Shown piece by piece: positions 62,345-64,000 of a DNA stretch of 64,000 nucleotides. The notes under the pieces are model-generated. The model saw only the letters and a program-made list of their open reading frames with translations. It made no database searches and was not told the DNA's origin. The translations under genes were made by a program, and so were the position numbers. Position 1 is the stretch's first letter; every line of letters begins with the position of its first letter. The stretch comes from Atherinomorus stipes (Eukaryota; Chordata; Actinopteri; Atheriniformes; Atherinidae), in the NCBI GenBank assembly GCA_023101725.1, contig JALJCO010003968.1:1612001-1676000 (forward strand), in the 5' to 3' direction.

Positions 62345-63060
62345 AGATTGAGATCAACCTTTATTGTCCCAGAGGGAAATTTGTCTCAGGCATCAGTGCT
62401 ACATCACTGGCAATCATACATTGTACTATTTATCTATCTATTTATTTATTTTTGGCAGAAAAGGATTGAAAAGCAACTGGGCTTGACTTGGCAAAAAGAT
62501 AATTTTCAGCAGATTCCTCTTCTGCAGGAACATAAACACACACAACACAATCAAATCAAAGACAGTGCAATCACATTCTTACAGAGAGGGGAGGCGGCAG
62601 TTGAAGGAGGCTGTGGGGGCCAAATCAGTGGTCACAACTGTAACTGTAGTTTTAAACAGTCCTGATGTGCTGTGGAATCTCGTACCAGGCTTCGGTCTGC
62701 ACAAAAAAAGAAAGATCTTTGTCCAAAGTGGTTCCGTTAGTAACAGCAGAAGTCCATTTGTTACTAATCGGGTTTTAGTTTTTGCCCCAAAGGCAGCTTA
62801 TGGTGTTGATGGGCATCTATTGAGCAGTTGGAAATATAGTTTAGTCCAGTGACTCAGTACAAGGTTCTGAAAGGTTAGTGCATGCGACTGAGAAAGCAGA
62901 ACGATGGGGAGTTTAGCCAGGTGACCTGTGGCGGATCTTATAGGCTTTATTAATCTTGCGACTGGCTCAAGGATTTCATTGGTTGTGTCCAAACAGGTAA
63001 ACAATATGACACAGTAGTCTTGGAAATAATTATGGCAAATGGTAAACATGCTGGGCATTC
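62345..63060 (-). mobile_element. LINE fragment, reverse orientation
   Basis: The plus strand begins CAACCTTTATTGTCCCAGAG then GGAAATTTGTCT. This is the reverse complement of a LINE 3' end, followed upstream (in minus-strand sense) by an eroded C-terminal reverse-transcriptase region. Minus-strand translation of 62798-63058 gives DTTNEILEPVARLIKPIRSA then LTFQNL. Downstream come TEPLWTKIFLFLCR and GTRFHST, comparable to the 'KPIRxHH...LxFxNF...FGQxxFSxRGxxLWNSLP' order near the LINE C-terminus. Stops and shifts show it is dead. Confidence 0.5.
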
Positions 63061-63149
63061 ACATTAAGGGGTTAGAAGTTCAGCGAACAAAAGGTTGGCC
63101 TGTATCAGGCAGGTAGTTCTGTACTGGATCATTAGTTACTTAGAGAACT

Positions 63150-64000
63150 GAACAGTTCGTTAAACTAGAAAATTGCTGCTGTATGTTTTTGAACATTGTC
63201 TATGGAGTCCCCCAGGGTTAAGTCTTGGGTCTGTTTATATTGTATATTAATGACCTTTTTAATGTTTCAGATGTGTTGAAATCTGTTTTGTTTTTTTTAA
63301 ATGATATTTTTTTGTTGTTCTGGACATGATTTAAACATTAGAGCCCTTGAATTCAGATACAGTATGATCAGTAATTTTTTTCAAACAAAAGTTCGAAAAG
63401 ATGGGGTAGATATTGAAAGGGTGACTAAGAGCAAATTTCTGGGAGTCATAATTGATGACAGTCTCACTTGGAAGCATCACATAAAACATCTACAGTCCAA
63501 AATTTCAAAAACAATTGCAGTATTATTATACAAAGCAAAGCAGGTCTTGGATAAAACATCACATTCTCTACAGTTGGTTAGTTTACCATATCTTAACTAC
63601 TGTGGAGATACTGTATGGGGCAACAATTACTGGACTTCAATACAACCTCTTTATAGTCTACAGAAAACAAAATAAATCAGGATAATTAACAGAGTTGGCT
63701 ATAGGAACCACACATTTATTGTTTTTGCTAGTCAAAGATATTACAACTTAGATTAAATAGATTCAAATCATGTTTAAAGCTAGAAACTTATCAATTTTCA
63801 GGAAATATTCAGGGCATGTTTGATCAAAGGGAGGGAAAATATCATTCAAGGGGATTGTTTTACTTTAAAAAAGCAAAGCTGAGAACTATAAGAAGTTTTT
63901 CTGTGTCTTTGTGGGAGGACCCTTTAAAATAATCTAAATAAAGAATTGAAGCAATGGTTAAACATAATGACATGGAAGTCAGTTAAGAAAGTGGACAAGT
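63150..64000 (+). mobile_element. LINE reverse-transcriptase fragment, open to the right
   Basis: Around 63196-63300 the plus strand encodes NIVYGVPQG, a damaged GLGLFILYINDLFNVSD block and a degraded F-A-D-D catalytic region replaced by a T-run. After that, the open frame up to 63675 carries RVTKSKFLGVIIDDSLTWKH then HIKHLQSKISKTIAVLLYKA and LPYLNYCGDTVWGNNY. The rest to the end contains further C-terminal remnants in shifted frames. This order (VPQGSVLGPLLF.LYINDL, the FADD box, KFLGVIID-LTW, LPYLNYC--VWG) is that of CR1/L2-type non-LTR reverse transcriptases. Stops and the lost active site make it inactive. Confidence 0.85.

Larger units (their letters stand above)
52576..64000 (+). other. 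adam12 intron 11 (open to the right)
   Basis: This phase-2 intron extends beyond the window. I looked for the expected continuation, a Tyr-Pro-Phe-Pro segment followed by the end of the catalytic domain and the disintegrin start, and found none. Recognised repeats are a Tc1-like relic (52745-53185), a LINE tail with a DNA element (53440-54490) and a dispersed repeat (54919-55094). A long-armed inverted repeat (58670-59155), a tRNA-SINE (59318-59475) and two LINE fragments (62345-63060 and 63150-64000) follow. The segments 55.1-58.6 and 59.5-62.3 kb show nothing I can name. Confidence 0.75.

Overview
This window is vertebrate genomic DNA, most likely from a ray-finned (teleost) fish. The evidence is an intron-rich gene with short exons, AT-rich introns, long (AT)n, (GT)n and homopolymer tracts, and many eroded repeats of kinds common in teleosts: short palindromic DNA transposons with 8-bp target duplications, Tc1-like transposons, LINE 3' ends and a tRNA-derived SINE. 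Nothing bacterial, viral or CRISPR-like was seen. Teleost is a firm reading; any closer placement would be a guess.

The only recognisable host gene is on the plus strand: the 5'-central part of an ADAM metalloprotease that reads best as adam12. Ten consecutive coding exons were assigned, at 9777-9898, 16973-17046, 41627-41705, 45548-45624, 46350-46539, 47543-47608, 48393-48464, 48890-49059, 50067-50151 and 52427-52575. All have AG/GT borders and compatible phases. They total 1084 nt and give one open frame of about 360 codons. The frame covers the prodomain with its cysteine switch, a furin-type RHKR site, and the catalytic domain through the zinc motif [12 protein letters not shown] and the Met-turn. 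The signal-peptide exon and promoter appear to lie left of the window. The disintegrin, cysteine-rich, EGF-like, transmembrane and cytoplasmic exons appear to lie right of it.

Layout: 1-9776 is intron sequence with four or more small DNA transposons. 9899-16972 holds a broken Tc1-like transposon that runs into an aberrant purine-rich stretch. 17047-41626 is a 24.6-kb intron with hAT-like palindromes, LINE remnants and AT microsatellites. 41706-45547 contains a nest of three DNA elements. 45625-52426 is the compact exon cluster. 52576-64000 is the next intron, with another Tc1 relic, a LINE tail next to a DNA transposon, a tRNA-SINE, a long-armed inverted repeat and two divergent LINE fragments at the right edge.

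I found no convincing new gene system. The most useful unexplained items are a palindromic 458-bp element with a perfect 9-bp target duplication, several repeat families present twice, and the aberrant segment at about 13.87-14.2 kb. All repeat names come from reading the sequence and general recollection of repeat types, with no database search.
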